DNA from: Holothuria scabra | Lineage: Eukaryota; Echinodermata; Holothuroidea; Aspidochirotida; Holothuriidae | Reading direction: 5' to 3' | Length of the DNA stretch: 64,000 bases | Assembly: GCA_037179385.1 (NCBI GenBank) | Contig: CM074189.1 | Coordinates: 21,401,020 to 21,465,019 of the forward strand | Shown here: positions 41,801 through 56,800 of the stretch, piece after piece | How positions within the stretch are numbered: the stretch's first letter is position 1 | Layout: each line of letters begins with the position of its first letter | Position numbers and translations under genes: made by a program | The notes under the pieces: generated by a model | What the model saw: the letters and a program-made list of their open reading frames with translations, nothing else | What the model was told of the DNA's origin: nothing | Databases searched by the model: none

Positions 41801-44800
41801 ACCCATTTGCACATTGATTTAAAACTTAAAAAAATTATCAAAAAGTACAGTCTAACATTGCAATAGGTTACAGTGTAGTGAACGCTGTCCAGTCTTGCAC
41901 CTCTGTGGAAGTTTTACTCAAAAAATAATCAGAAATTTTCAAACAACAGCAATTACAGAAAATTAATGTTTCTTCTAACCTCATAGACCTCTTCAATGTT
42001 TCTACATTCTATTCAATAATCAGTTCAGAAAGGAAAAATGAGATGCTGGAACAAAAGGTTAATATTCTCTGACTGCCCCGTAAGCAAAGCTTTCAAAAAC
42101 ATTAAAAGACACCACTTTCTAAGAACTTTCCCGGTGAGCAAAATCGGGTGGTCCGTCCGGTGGTCCCTCGGGGGCCATTGTCTGTTTTTGACGGGCCGTG
42201 AATTGGTGTTTGGCCACTGAAGGACCACCAGAGGACCATCAGAGGTCCACTGACTACATCCGGGTCATTTACAAAATTGAATGCAGGGTAAAATTTTTCA
42301 GCCAATCAGCTTTGTTGCCTTCGGCAGACCGCCGGTGAGCCACCTGACATTTCTCCAGCCAACCACCGATGCGGCCTTCGGCGGTCCATTGGCGAGCCGA
42401 CCAAATTTGCTGACAGGGTTGTGGCAATTTCCCTTCAACATAGAAACGTAAGAGAAAGCTCAGAAATCTTATGAAAGCACTTAAAGGTGGGTGTGGCACG
42501 TCAGCACAATAACCTGACTTCACTTTTCTGGACCTGTCAGAATTCTTACTAGATACAGTCTGAGCTATTGCCCTGTGAAAGTATGGGGCAGCCTTTCAAA
42601 TCAAATTAATCTTGCCTGTAGACCTTCAGTAAAATCTGCTAGAATTGCCTTTCAGCATTACATAATAAACCTGTGCTACGTATCCTAGTAACTTCCTTCA
42701 ATAAGGAAGGGCAGCAGGTAATTAGGGCAGGAAGGGGAAGGTAGTTGGACTGTTACCATAATTAAGTTACACATAAGTGGTTTTTTTTGTAACTTTTGTA
42801 ATATACTCCAAGCATTTATTTTGGTTTAGTGCTTTTCAGGGGTGTGTTCTAGCCAACCCTAGAGAGTTTTTTAACACACTTCCCTTTTCACAACATTTTT
42901 GGATTATATGATGCAAATGATCTTTTCACATGTAAAACAAATCGCTGTGAAAAGATCATTAAATGAAACAACCATTTTTTCTAAGGACTGTACTTCTAAA
43001 AGAAAAATTCCATTGAAATTATGTCAATATCTTTTACAGTTCTCAAGATATATCTCTTCAAAGTTCAAATGTTTCTGCAGCAACTTGTTGCTTATGCAAA
43101 AAAAATTATGATGTGGAGTGTTGCATAGTGTTGACATTTCTTTTGTACACCCTACAGTAATTATCTCTTAATTACTCATCAGACAGTTTATGGTTTGGTT
43201 ATTGATATGGATGATTTTGAAAAACACAATTTTAACTTCCAAAATGAACCCTCAAGACAAACTAACAACTGTCCTTGAAATGAATATTGTAAAAAACAAA
43301 GGATAACATTAGCCATTTATGACATGATCCTCTAATGACATCACAAGATTAACATATTTATTGAGCTTATATTGATCAATGTACATGCAAATCAGAAATT
43401 GCCCTCTAAAATGGTCAATTTTTAACAGATTTTGATGGGAAATGCAGCTATTTTCTTTGTTTTTCATGCTTTTTACATCAAATACCAATTTTGTCATTTT
43501 CATGTCATACAACCTTAAATGAAAGCACACAATTTTTACCTTGTTCAGGAATAAAGGCACCTGATGGTAGCACCCACATAGGAGAACCATAATTGCTGCC
43601 AACTGGAACTTCACAGACAAGTGTCACATTGTGGCCAACCGAGAAAAAGGTTGATGGCGGATGAACAATACGGATGTAATACGGAGGTACTAGACCAAAT
43701 AAAACATATAATAAATTGTATAGAACAAATCCAATGTAGATATAGGCACTTAAGAAAAAGGAACAGGAATCATAGTTTTTAAAACTTAACATCAAATTAG
43801 GCACTGGATTAAACAAAATAGTCCTGAATCATATCTTAATTAAGATAATATAACTTTAAGGTAGGGAATGGTGCTAGACTAAATGAAATAGTGACAATGG
43901 CTTTCGTTGGTGCAACAGGATGTCATATGAAGGTACTAGAATAAATGAAACAGACACCATGGTTTACTTTCACCAAGAAATTAGTGTTACAACAAAATAT
44001 TTGAAATAAAATAACATCTGCAATCTCTGACAAAAGTGTTGGAACATAATTGCTATGTCACTTTAACCAAGTAGCAGTTCAACTGGTTCCTTACTCCGAA
44101 CATCCCCCCCCCCCCCCCCACATTCAATGTAATTGGTTAGTCTGTCAAAATTTCTCGAAAGTCTATCACTAACAACACTGAATCGAGGGTGCGGGAGGTT
44201 TTTACAACTACTTTTGTCCCAGGTTGTGGATGTTAGGCAAGTCATTATTAGGTCAAATAACACACAAGAATTGTAGGCACTGTACAAAGTTGTTTCCCCC
44301 CCTTTAAGTTTCTTGTGACAAGCAATGCTGCTGGCTTTACCAAAATCAAGTACAAAATGAAAAGCATTTGAGAATAAAACCACCTTTTATGTAAAAATTA
44401 GTACAGACCATGTTTTCACCTTCCTTTTATCAATAATTAAATCAGGCTCCAGACAAATTGGCTGTATTTCAACAGCAGCATGGGTTTCATGCCCATGCAA
44501 AAACTACAACAACAAATCTTTGAGAAAGAAACATTTAGTTTCTTACTCTCTATGAGACCCAACTCTAACTTGAAATTATTAGAGACAGCACTATATTCAA
44601 ACAGGGATTATAGCTTTCTTTGTTCTGATATCTCAATACTCTGAAATATCTGCTTTGAAGTTAGTGTTAGAGATATAGGGTTAGCTGGATAGAATATGCC
44701 CTCACTGTATAGCTCGGTATAGGCAATCGGATAAGAGCTTGTGTTTAGTGACTGTAGGCAGCCATAAGTGGGGTCCATCAGCCTTAAATTGTATTCATTT

Positions 44801-47800
44801 ATTGTCTACATGAATTTCAAAATTTCATATTCAGTGACATCGAAGGAATCAACATACAATTTATTGTCCGACCATCCATGATACAGCTGAACAGAGAAAT
44901 TGAAAGATTTAAAGGTGATAGACCCCAGTAATATGGCCGACTGAAATTAGACCATCACTTGCTGTTCGGATTTGTCTTTAGGAGAGAGAATTGTATAAGA
45001 AGAGTATGCAAGACCATGTTCTTGGTGGCTTATTTGTTGAATCTATTCATAAGGGCATGAGTGCCAAGTATGCCCGGATAGATAATTTGATATCTAAGAA
45101 ATTTCAGGCACTACACAAATTATTTTAGTCTGCTCTAACCAACTTATTAGCATGCTTTCTATTTTCCAAAGAGGCATCATAGATTAACAAAAAGCACTAT
45201 CCCTGACACTAGTGCTGCAGAGTACTCCACATAATTTAGCACACAATGGATGACATGTTGGTTAAGGATATTAAATTGAAGATCCTAGACACATGTCATT
45301 GTTAAAAACTGTATACCTCAAATGCTGTAATGGATATCAGCATAGATACTAATAGGCAAAGCATTCCCCTTCACTGACTTAATGAGCTCTGCAGAAAACT
45401 AATTAGCTTCAGCCATACAACAAAATGAAATTAATGAACATTTATACAACCAGAAATACAAAGAGTTATTAAAAATAGGGAGCATTTTAAATTAATGTAA
45501 GAATTAATACTAGTCAAACTTCATCTCAAGTCTTACCAAAATATTGACACTGCGGCCCAGCGAAATGAGTTATACACTGGCATCGCCCCCTGAAACAAAT
45601 GCCCATGTTTTGGCATGGAGGCTGGCACTCTAAACCACCTGCCCAAGAAATAAAAGATAAAAACAAATGCATGCACATGCAATGGCTCTAAAAAGCTCTC
45701 TAATACACAGACTGTTACATACACACATACACATATATAACCCTTACAAAAAAACATGTGACCCACTGTTTGCAGTCAGGAGGTTGGGAGTTCAAGTCCT
45801 GGCAGGGTCATACCAAAGACTGTAAAAAAAGAACCTGCTGCCATTTTGCTGGGTGTTCAGCATTAACAGTGGAGTAGGGAAAACAAGCCACTGAGCCGGC
45901 CACAACTGGAGAAAAGGCGGTGGTTGGCCTGACACGAACCAATTGATAGGAAACTGGGTAGTAAAACTCTGTCTATCTCACTACAAAAAACATGCATCAA
46001 TTAAGTTGTCGCAGATCTTCAGGTTTTTACATGTGTCCACATGGGTTATAAAAGGTTTTTTGATAGAAATGTGTTTATCCATTGAATTGCAACACATCTG
46101 CCACATATTTACGCAGACTTGACAAGCAGAACACATGGCAATCATCATACATTTTAACAGAAACAGGTTGACACATACTTTCTTGTAAGGATTGTATACA
46201 ATCACATAACAAATATAACATTATAAAATAACTTCACATGAGGGTACAACAACATTTACCCATTCCACATCACATTGTTCATCTAATCACACACAAAGTT
46301 TATTTTAAAATTTCTTCGTATCCCATTCCCTTTGCCCTTTTCCGTTTATCATTTCCATCTATCATTCCACATCCACAAGAAAACTTTTATATAGTGTTAC
46401 ATAAGCTGTATGTTAAGAATCTCATCAACCTAAGGTAGTATAAATAACAAGTAAAAAGTTTATAATGTGTTATTTTTTGACACAGAACTTTCGGGATCCT
46501 TCCATTTTCCACAGGCAACCTGAGTACACGTCATCTTACACAGACGGCCAGAACATTGTAACTTATAAGAAAATATGTTTCAGAATGTTATCACTACTTT
46601 GTTTTCTTGGGGGTTTTTTTGCCACAAACTTTGTATCCTAAATCTGAATGTAATGAATACACTACATGTGTATCTTCTGTAAAAGAAAACAACAGCTGAA
46701 AGACAAATTTATGGTAATCTCTTTCTTCAATTTCTTGTACAGACAGGAAAAACCTCTATTGTGCAGTTTTTTTTACAACTACAGCTTACACTGATGTATT
46801 CCATTACACAAATTATACCCCAGTATTGATCATTCACAACAAAAAAGGAAAAAGAACCTCCACAATGCCAAGTTAAACAAATCTTGCACTACATATGACA
46901 GACACACAAACATACTCAAACAACAGCCAACAAAGATATTCAACCAACAACAACTTGAGTAGTTTAATTATGCACTAGTAAACTCAACCTCTGACCTCCA
47001 GAGTGGTGACTCAAATTTGTCAGTATTGTATGCATTGTGAAATAAAGGCAAGTCAAATTTCTCCAACAGTGCGTCAAAACCATCTAACACGAGCAGCCTG
47101 GTTGTGTTGTATTTCACAGGAAATTAGAGTCAAAGTGTATGAAATGTTCTGTCAATTGCCCCAGGAAGGGGTGTGTCAATACACAAAAAACTGATTCAAA
47201 TTCTTAATTAACCCATGCTTGACTGACCTATTGGCTAACCCAAAATGTTTTGTAAACTTTTGCCAATTTTCATACATCTGTTAAGTACTGTAAATCAATT
47301 AATCAGATGTGAAATGTGACTATATCAAGTGTGTATGTGGTAAGCTTCATTTCCTTCCTGAAGCGATGAGATGTAATCAGGCAGAGAAGGAGGGTGTAAC
47401 AGCAAGTAAGAAGGAAAGTTTCATAATGGGACAGGAGGTGCAGTTTATGATTGACAAGTGCATTTTAAAAGTTGCCAATTTCCAAACTGCACAACAGATT
47501 AGACACAACCAAGTTTAAATCTACAAGGTTCTTTCACTCATGACACTTTCATTTCCTGTGTTTTGTGTTAAGTTGCTCCATTAACTCCTCTACAGCAGCT
47601 ATTTTAATAAACCTCACTATTCTGTTACCTCAGTGGGGTATAATATGTTAGTGACCATACAGCTAAGGGCAAATGCTGATATAAAGGGCTCTGATATACA
47701 CTCATGAGGTAAATATCTGCATCAGACTATATGGTTGCTTCAACAGGGGACATGCACTTTGTTTTTCTAGTCTTAGTGCTTTAAACTGACTATACTACTA

Positions 47801-50800
47801 CTGACAGTCTGTGGAAAAAACAGATGGTCATTTTTCAGGGATGCCAAATTATCATAAAAAATTTTGACAGATGACCAGCAAAACTTTTACTACCAACACT
47901 GAGCATTTTGGAAGCTGATCATGTTCCACAGTTGGAAGATACGTTTACCAAAAGTTTGAAGAGAAGCTATATCTGCAGCTGCAACAATCGTAGAGTAGAA
48001 ATTATTAGTGACAAAATAACCCCATAGGAATCCTCGTTAATCAATTGATGTCTGGCAATGTTAATTTGTTGGCAATTACACCCACGAACAAAAAAAAGAA
48101 GAATGGGCAGCACACTCACAAAACCTGAAAGTGCAAACACACAGACAAACATACCAACAGTTCTACTAACCACCAGCTATTATAAACACTAGGCATACCT
48201 AACATTATCACATCAAACCACTTCTGATGCCTTTATTCTAACTGAAATTGTCTTGACATGGCATATCAAAATTGGTACCATAAGCATGTTCAGCTATTTC
48301 ACTGCTTATTTAAAGTTTACCTTAAATTGCAGCAAACAACTGTGGTTTACAATGCATGATTAGCTTGCCAGCTCACTTCAAATATCCTTCTCCCGTCCCC
48401 CATCAATGCATTCCTCATAGCTACAAGTATCCATCTGACAACCCAATTCTTTACACCATTCCCACCCCCTCCTACCCTTTTTTCTAGGGCCAAGTTGTTT
48501 ACTTTAGCTCCACTCTAAGGAAAATTTGATGATTTAACCATTTCAAGATAAAATCTGTTCAACAAAGGCAGTTACATTTTCTGGTAATTGTCCCAAAACA
48601 AAACAACACATCTCCTCATATTGGGTTGAATAAGAAAAATGCTACCAATGTATGTAAGGCTTTGGGAAGCTTGGGTTTGGAGACAGCTCGCAAATGATCA
48701 GTTTAAGTTTTGTACACCAAAACTATAAGGGAAGTTTGTACATTATTCATTACAGTTGAACAAAACAATCGATACTCTATGGTTGAGGGGAGGAGTAAAA
48801 ACAGTGGGCTATAAATAACCAAGGAGTGGTAAACCAGAGAAAGCACATTAGAGGTGAGGCAAGGAGGGGGAAGGTGTGAATTATCAATCAAAAATGTGAT
48901 AAACCAACCCCCAATACCTTGGGAGGGAGAAAAGGGTGGCCTTTTTATGTTTGACTGAATGGAAGATAAGACAAGGAACCCTTTGACAAGGAGAAAAAAT
49001 TACCTGTAAGTTGGATGGTGAAGGTTGTTGTAAAGGAACCTCGGTAACAGGTATAGACTCCAGCATCACCAGGGGCAATTTGACTCAAAATAAGAGAGGT
49101 TGAATAAGGTGACGAACGTACAGTGTAAATGCGTCTGCTTGGATCTAAAAATAGATTACCAAAATTGATTTTGTCAAATGTCAACATGGATATAAAATGA
49201 ATGCAAATGTATTTAAGTATAGCAGCTACTGGATTCAGGGACTTACACAATGTGTAGCATGCAAACAACTACAATTTACTTGATATTTCATGTAATAAAA
49301 TTCTTCTTCAATTTGTTCCCTCTTTGGGCTGGGGGTTGTTGAATATGCCTTAGTATTTCCCGCCTGTTGTAAGAGGTGACTAAATTAGGGAAGGACTCGC
49401 ACCGTATTTGATCTGTATTTGAAACCAAACTTGAACTTTATTTGTGTATTTTAACTTCACCTTTTTATGCAGTTGACATTTTACAACACATTCATGTTGC
49501 ACTCCAAAAACACTATGGTCAACTCTGCACTGACTCAAATTTACGGTCAAAAAATTACCAATTAATGGTAAGATTTGACCATAACTTAGTTAATTTTGAC
49601 CAAAGTAAAGGTCAATATTTTGACCATAGTTTGGGTCAGTGCACAGTTGACTAAATCAATGGTCAATTTGACCATATTCTTTTTAGAGTGTGGTGTGTCA
49701 TTACATCACATCTAACTACAAAACTAACGCCTTCAAATTGAGACATATGCAGGCATCCATGGATAAATTACATTGAATAGTTCAAAGAAGGCAGAACAAG
49801 CCAGCTAGGTGTCAATCCATTTTAACTTGAAGTTGTTGAACTAGGTAGCTTTGATTGCTTTAATCTAAAATTCTTCCTGCGTACCTGTTGAAGAAGTGGT
49901 GACCTAAACATCAGTCATGCATATCCAGGTCCAACAAATGGCTTACAATATGTCACATGATTTAAACCAGACATGCTCAGCTCACCTGTCCAGTTACAAA
50001 GTACATCAATGATTATCCTAGGTGCTATGAATGTCTATACTCTAGGCCATGGCACCAACAAAATAAGTGGTAAATTTGGGTTTCCAATTTCTTGTTTTTT
50101 CACAATAAGTTGCGAGACTTTTTTCAAAAGTCCCCCGACACTCTGGCAAAGAGCCGGGGGAGAAAACTAAACAATACTCCCGAATTTTGGCTGTGCCAAC
50201 AATTACATATAAACACTAGAATAATCCAATCTATGATCTACAAATGCTATAATTTTATAATGCATTTTTGAAGTTTTGTTATAATATTCACACTAAATAT
50301 TCCAAGCAATTTTTTACATAAAAGCAAAAGTAATAGATTAAAGTTGTTAGCATAACTAAAATTAGCTTAGTAGACTTTCAGGGTAAAAGACTTAATCCAT
50401 ACCTTGAGGGATGGGTTGGCCATCAGGTCCTCGCCACAATGGATTTGTAAGGCCGGTTAATGAAGACATTTCACATGTGAATGACAAATTCTGTCCAGAA
50501 GAGATAGTTTGGACTGGTGGCTGCAAAATTCTGATTTCAAATGCTAGAGAGACAAAATTATATTAAGTATGGGGATGCATGAAGCAGACAGGAAACCTAC
50601 AACATTGACAGCCAGAACTAATTATAGGGTCAGATCAACTTTTTGATGCAGAAGTTACCAATTTAAACTTATTCTGACATACTTTTTTTTAAAAATCTTT
50701 CTAACTTTTTTCCAACGTGATTAATTAATGCACTCTGCAATAGTATCATAAGTCATATTCTTAACATTAATTGCCATATTGAGCTGTGTAATTGTATTTT

Positions 50801-53800
50801 TTTTTTACAGTACTAAGTCACACAAATATGAATTTGAAAACCATACATTTATTACTATGTCTGCATAGCAAGGTATGTGAAGGGCTTTGAACTTTGCTAA
50901 CAAGACCATTGGAGAGAATGGCAAAGCTTTCATAACCAATATGAAAGTCTGCTGGCTTATATATTATTACTATATTAAAAAAGTTGGAATTGTGTGAGGG
51001 AAAAAAAGATAAAAGGGGCCCACTGGCCTGATATTTATTAATTTATTTTGAAAATGAAAACAAAAAAAAATTATATCAGAACATTACTTCTTATTAAACA
51101 AAACTTTCCAATTTGAATTTTCCATGAAATCAAAGTTCTTGATAGACCAGTCCCTCTGAAATAGATAACATATTCATAGGCTGAAGTAATGATTACAACA
51201 ACAGTTGCATGAGGAATTGCAAGCATGTCGATCAAGTTGGTATAAGCTTCATGTTGACTTAAACAAGAATGGTAATCAAAGCTGATGATCATTGAAGCAG
51301 CTAATCAGTGTAATGAACCAGTGGTCAGGTACTGTGCTTGCAAACAGCAGTGCTTTTTCCTCAAAAACTGCAATAGTCATGACAGATATCCGTAAAGTTA
51401 ATATTTTGCCATGAACAAATATATATTACATTGAACTTACTGGGTATTTCACAGTTTGCACCAGTGTAACCATCCCGACACCTACATTCCTGCTGATAGC
51501 ACGATCCTCCGTTGAGGCAGCCACCGGAGCAAAAATCATCAACTGTCCAGGATAGCAAACAAAAGAAAGTAAATTAATGATCAATTGGGACATTCATGAA
51601 TGAGATTCAAAATGATTCAGAGGAGAACTAAGGCAAGTCAAATGTAAACTTTTGGGATATGTAAATTTGATTTTAGTATACACCACAACTTGAGAAACTG
51701 AATTTTTGGTGACAGAAATTTGAAATGTTTGTCAACTGTTAATAAGGAAGATTTGAAAATGGAAATGAGTTTTTAAATGCATATAGATGGAAGATTCGAG
51801 ATTCGTGTTGAGGAATCTGATCTTCTCAAGAGAAAATTCAAGCAGATCATCACTGTGATTGACTTTCATCAGGAGCCATGCTCCATTTTAACCCTGCCGT
51901 GACAAATCAAATTGCAGTAAATTCAACTGTTTTCAACCCACAGCAATAAGAAAATACCTTAACATGTAAACTATGATGAAAATAAACTTACGCATTATTG
52001 TGATGCGGACATTTGTCCGCAGGTGTCCCACAACGCAGGCGTAATCCCCTGAATCTAAATCTGTTGGATTCATAATTGACAGCTGAGTTGACGTGTCACT
52101 AAAAGGTATGATGTATTTGCGTGGATTTCTACCTCCTGTAAGCAAACACAAGAATCATGAGAGTTCATGCAGTATCAGTATGCAGTTTGCCAACTGAATT
52201 CCTCTGAATAGCCATAACACTTAGCATTACGAATAACCATAACACTTAGCATTATGAAAGCAGCACAGTTTGATAGTATCCTGACATTTGGCTTTATATA
52301 AACTATATGGTTTAAAATATATATCTTTGGCATTTAGCAATGTCAAATTTGTACAGTACCAAATAACTCAGGACTTGGGCACAATAAAAGTCATAATTTC
52401 ATCAATATTACTATAGCATTTGTCAATCATTCAACACATTATATTACATTGCCTTACCTGGTTGGAACACAGGAATCTCTGTATTATTACCCTCATACCA
52501 AACAGGGTTTCGGAAGTAACTATCGTGGGCTACTTCACATATGTAATGAATGAAAGGGTTTTCCTCATCTGGAGTGGGATGTACTGGTATAATTGTGACA
52601 TCCATATCCTCTGGTACTGAAGAAACATAACATAAATATTCATATCAGTAAATACAGTATACCCATTTGCAATGAAATTAATTTTCAAGTGTCTAATGTC
52701 ACACAAAACTGTAATAATTCTCCTTGCTGTGTTGCCCTCCTCAAATTTAAAGAAACTTATTCATCACTCCATATACTTCAAATTCTCCAAACCTACTTAC
52801 TTCTAGCCCCTCCCACAACTGTCTAAACCACATCCTCATGTAGACACAAACAAAACCCTTTCAGTACATGATGTGTAGTATGAGCTACTCTGCATTTTTT
52901 TAATCTGATGTCAATCAAAGAGCTGTACCAATTGAGAATTTCTGTAGAATTCTGGTACAATTTTAGTTTGAAGTGACAATTAAACCAAATCAAGAGAACA
53001 TGTAGTCACAACAGCTTTCATGAGCTTCCAGCTAATGTTGTCACCCACATAGTGCATGATAAAATAATTCAGAAACACAAATGACTTAACAAATCATTGT
53101 TGACCAACTAGAGTTAAAGTGTATTGTCTGAAAATATGTGAAGGTGGAGTTAGCTATCAATTGTATTTAGGACAATACCGCTATGTTCAAATATGTTTGG
53201 ACTGTGAGTTGGGGCAATTGGCATTAGGGGATGCAATATCCATTTTAAAGTTATTATGGAAAATCCAGAATTGAGCAAAAAATGGAAGGGAGACAGGAAT
53301 GAAGGAAGATGGGAGAGACGCTCTTACAGCAGAAAACAATTTTGGCAACCCTAGGCTTCGGACATTAGCATTTACAACTGAAGACAGCCTGGAATTTGGC
53401 AGTTTTTCACACAGCTTCAAACATTAGCCACTGTAATTGGCAACAATGGACTCGTCAAGCCCAGTGTAAGCTGTACCACATGGCACACAGTTTATTCCAC
53501 AAGGGCATGGTGGAGTTAAATTGACCCCACACAAAGTAGCTAGCTTAGCAAAATATAAAGGTCTAAATACAAACAAGAAGTGTAGTAAATAGGAACCTTT
53601 GTTTTAATTTGGGGGAGGAGCCAGAAGTACTCTTACTTTAGGAGTATCACTACCTGGGGCAAGAAAAGGGACTTAAAAGGAGAAATTGGCTTTGCATGAT
53701 GAACTATAACACTTTAAAGTGGGTGATAATGCATCAAATTGGGAGATACTTTGATGTTACAAAACCACAGGTACTGAATGTCTTGTTTGCTTAGGCTTGT

Positions 53801-56800
53801 TTCTTTGCAACTGCCCATTGCTGAGGGGCACTTTCCATGGAAAATTTCATTGGCATTTTCATGAATTCGTAACCAATTTTACAGCTTTGAAGATTGTTTT
53901 AATACTGATCTGTCCACAGAAATTGCTTTTTAGCAATCACAGTGAAAACGGTTAGATGGGTTTCATTAAATCTATTGAGATATTTGTCTACTGACTGTGA
54001 GTTGACCACAAGAATGTTTGTATTCTGGATTACTTCTTGACAACCAAGGACAAGCCGACTTGTCAAGCTTTCATGCGTGCAAAATTTGTAATGACTTTCC
54101 AGAGGGAGAGAGAATGGAAAGGAAGGGAATGGAGAACGAAAAGGTAGGAAATCATCATGAAGTGAGGAAAAGATGGCTTTGAAAGGGAAAGAAATATGGA
54201 AGAATGAAGGGTAAGGTGTACAGTAGTGAGGGGTGAGAATTGAGAAAGGTCTAAAACTGAGAGAATTTGGAATGGGGAAACTAACAATACAGGGAGGAGA
54301 TGTAAGGTAAACAAAAAAGGCCGGCAAACTAAGTAATGAAAACTTACAAACATATTGGCAATAAGTTCCAACAAATCCATTTAGGCATCGGCACTTTCCG
54401 TTTATACAGGAACCACCATTGTGACATGGTCCACTACATTCCTGTTCTATTACTGGAAGATAATAAACAATGTTTCTAGTAACATTTGAAATTTTGTTGT
54501 GCAGTACTATTTATCACCCTCATGGACTTTCCCAAGCAGGACAATTCAGATTAAAGGCCATGTGAAAATGGCAAAATTGGGTATTCGATGTAAAAAGCAT
54601 TTAAAACCATGAAAAACACCCTAATTCCCATCATAATCATTAAAAAAGTAAAAAATTGACCATTTTACAGGGCAGTTACTGATTTGCACTTAATCATGAA
54701 CAAACGTGAGCTCAATATGCAAATCTTGTAATATCTCAGAAGGGACATACCATATATGGCTATATGTTATCCTTTGCTTTTACACTCTTCAATTCAAGGA
54801 CAGTTGCAACATTAGTTTGTCCGGAGGGTTTTATTTTGGAGTTTAAAATTGTGTCCTTGAAAATCATGAGTATCAATAACCAAACCATAAACTATCTGAT
54901 GAGTAGATAATTTATATAGGGTTAACAAAAGAAATGTCTGTACTGTGCAACACTCCAGATCTTTATTTTTGCAGATGCAAAAAAATGCTTCAGAAACATT
55001 CAAACTTTGTAGAGGTACATCTCAAGAACGGTACATGAGATGTTGACATAACTCCAACAGATTTTTATTTAGGAAAATTCACTCCATAACCGACAAGTGA
55101 ATTTAAAACAAGTGAATTCTTGCTGACATGTCACAGTAGCTCTAAGTCTTCAATGTGATTAATTTTCCAAATAATTTGTTACTTGTCACCAAGAAAACAA
55201 CTTACATTAAAAAGAGAGCAAAACCCTCCAGAGTTGATGCAAACATGTTGAATTTCCATACAAAAACTCGGTCCACACCTTTTTGCTTCAGTGAACGAAG
55301 GTCAACAAAAACCAGTCACAAATTTGCCCAATTGCTGCCTCTTATCAGACTTGTGGTTTCTTGGAGTGTGCTCGAATGAGTTAAGGAGGAAGTCGGGTAA
55401 AATTTGATTAATCCACCAAACCTCCCTTTTGATTGGGACTTGGGTGAAATATTTAATAGGGTAAGAGATTGTAACGAATTGTAACACATATTAACACAAT
55501 TTAATGTCCTTCATAAAATATATCACATCTGGATATAGGAATACTGACCCATATCATGGGTAAGAGGCAATAGAAGTCAATATATACTCACTTTCAGCAT
55601 TAATATTCATTGATGCAGTTACACCCCCTACTGTACAATAGTATGTTCCTTCATCTGCAGCAGACAGTCTATTTATGACAAGGGTGGTGACTGTTTGAGA
55701 TGTATATTCAACATGCATGTGATGGGTTGCCCCTAAATGAAAAAAAAAAACAAATTCAGGAAAACGCAAACTAAGAAATATACAAGAGCATCAACTGTGC
55801 TCACATTTCTATGAGAACATATTTTTTTTTGTAACCTTTTATCCTTTCCTTTGTGCTTCAATATAAATTGACAATTACATTGTTAACATTTTAAACATTT
55901 AATCTTTAAAAAAGTAACATATTCTTAAAATATTTAAAAACATATAAACCAGAATTGTAAATAATTTAATACCACATGGGCAGCAATAATTTGAAGGAGC
56001 TACTTTATAATGTATAAGAATTTTAGTCATACAGCTCAATATAGACTAATGTGATCAGTGCTTGCGTTTTGTGACTGTAGGCAGCTATTAGTTGGGTCCA
56101 TCAGCCTTAAATCGTCTTCACTTATTGTCTACATGTATTTCAAACCCTCATATCCAGTGAAATTGAGGAAATCAAGATAGAATTCAGTGTACAACCATCA
56201 TTGATGCACTTAAGCAATAAACTGAAAGACTAAAGGTAATGAGTGCTAGTTATGTCGTACTAAAATCATGCCATCACCTGACGATCAGGATTCGTCTATA
56301 ATCTTACCTTCAGCAAATGTTCCAACTCTCATGCCATTGGGTGCCTCCCATTCAGGGGGACCATGGCTGCCAGCTCTAGAGACTTCACACTCGAACCGGA
56401 TATTGGCACCAACTTGAACAATTCCACTGGACACCTTCTTTATATTAAGGAAAAGGTCTAAGCAAGAGCAAGCATGATGCAATTATTACGATTAAGACAC
56501 ATTCTGCAATTGGATGCAAGAAGTTTAGAATAGGATACCTGTATCAAATTAGTTAGCTGGATGGAGTTGTTTAGCTTCTTTTCCCTACTCCATTGCTCAT
56601 GCTGGGCACCAAGCATAATGACAGGAAGTACCATTTTTAAAAGTCTTTGGTAAGGACCGGGCCAGTAGTGGAACTCTAATCTTCCCAACTGCGTCCAATA
56701 CATAGTGTGTATTGTGGCACTTTTATGATATCATGTCTAGCACCATGGATCCTAGCTGTAAAAGTTTCTTAGTAATCTCATGTTAACTTTTGATGACTCT

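Noticed and set aside
42025..42523. Several overlapping open frames in a GC-rich intron stretch
   Set aside because: Frames exist on both strands with no family motif; the stretch looks like a mobile element fragment.
45760..45860. A functional tRNA gene
   Set aside because: Only a B-box-like GAGTTCAAGTCC is present; no cloverleaf or A box can be formed, so a SINE fragment is more likely.
53899..54380. 142- and 105-codon minus-strand frames next to EGF 2
   Set aside because: They overlap each other in different frames, are rich in F, S, L and P from a purine-rich plus strand, and have no domain or splice logic.
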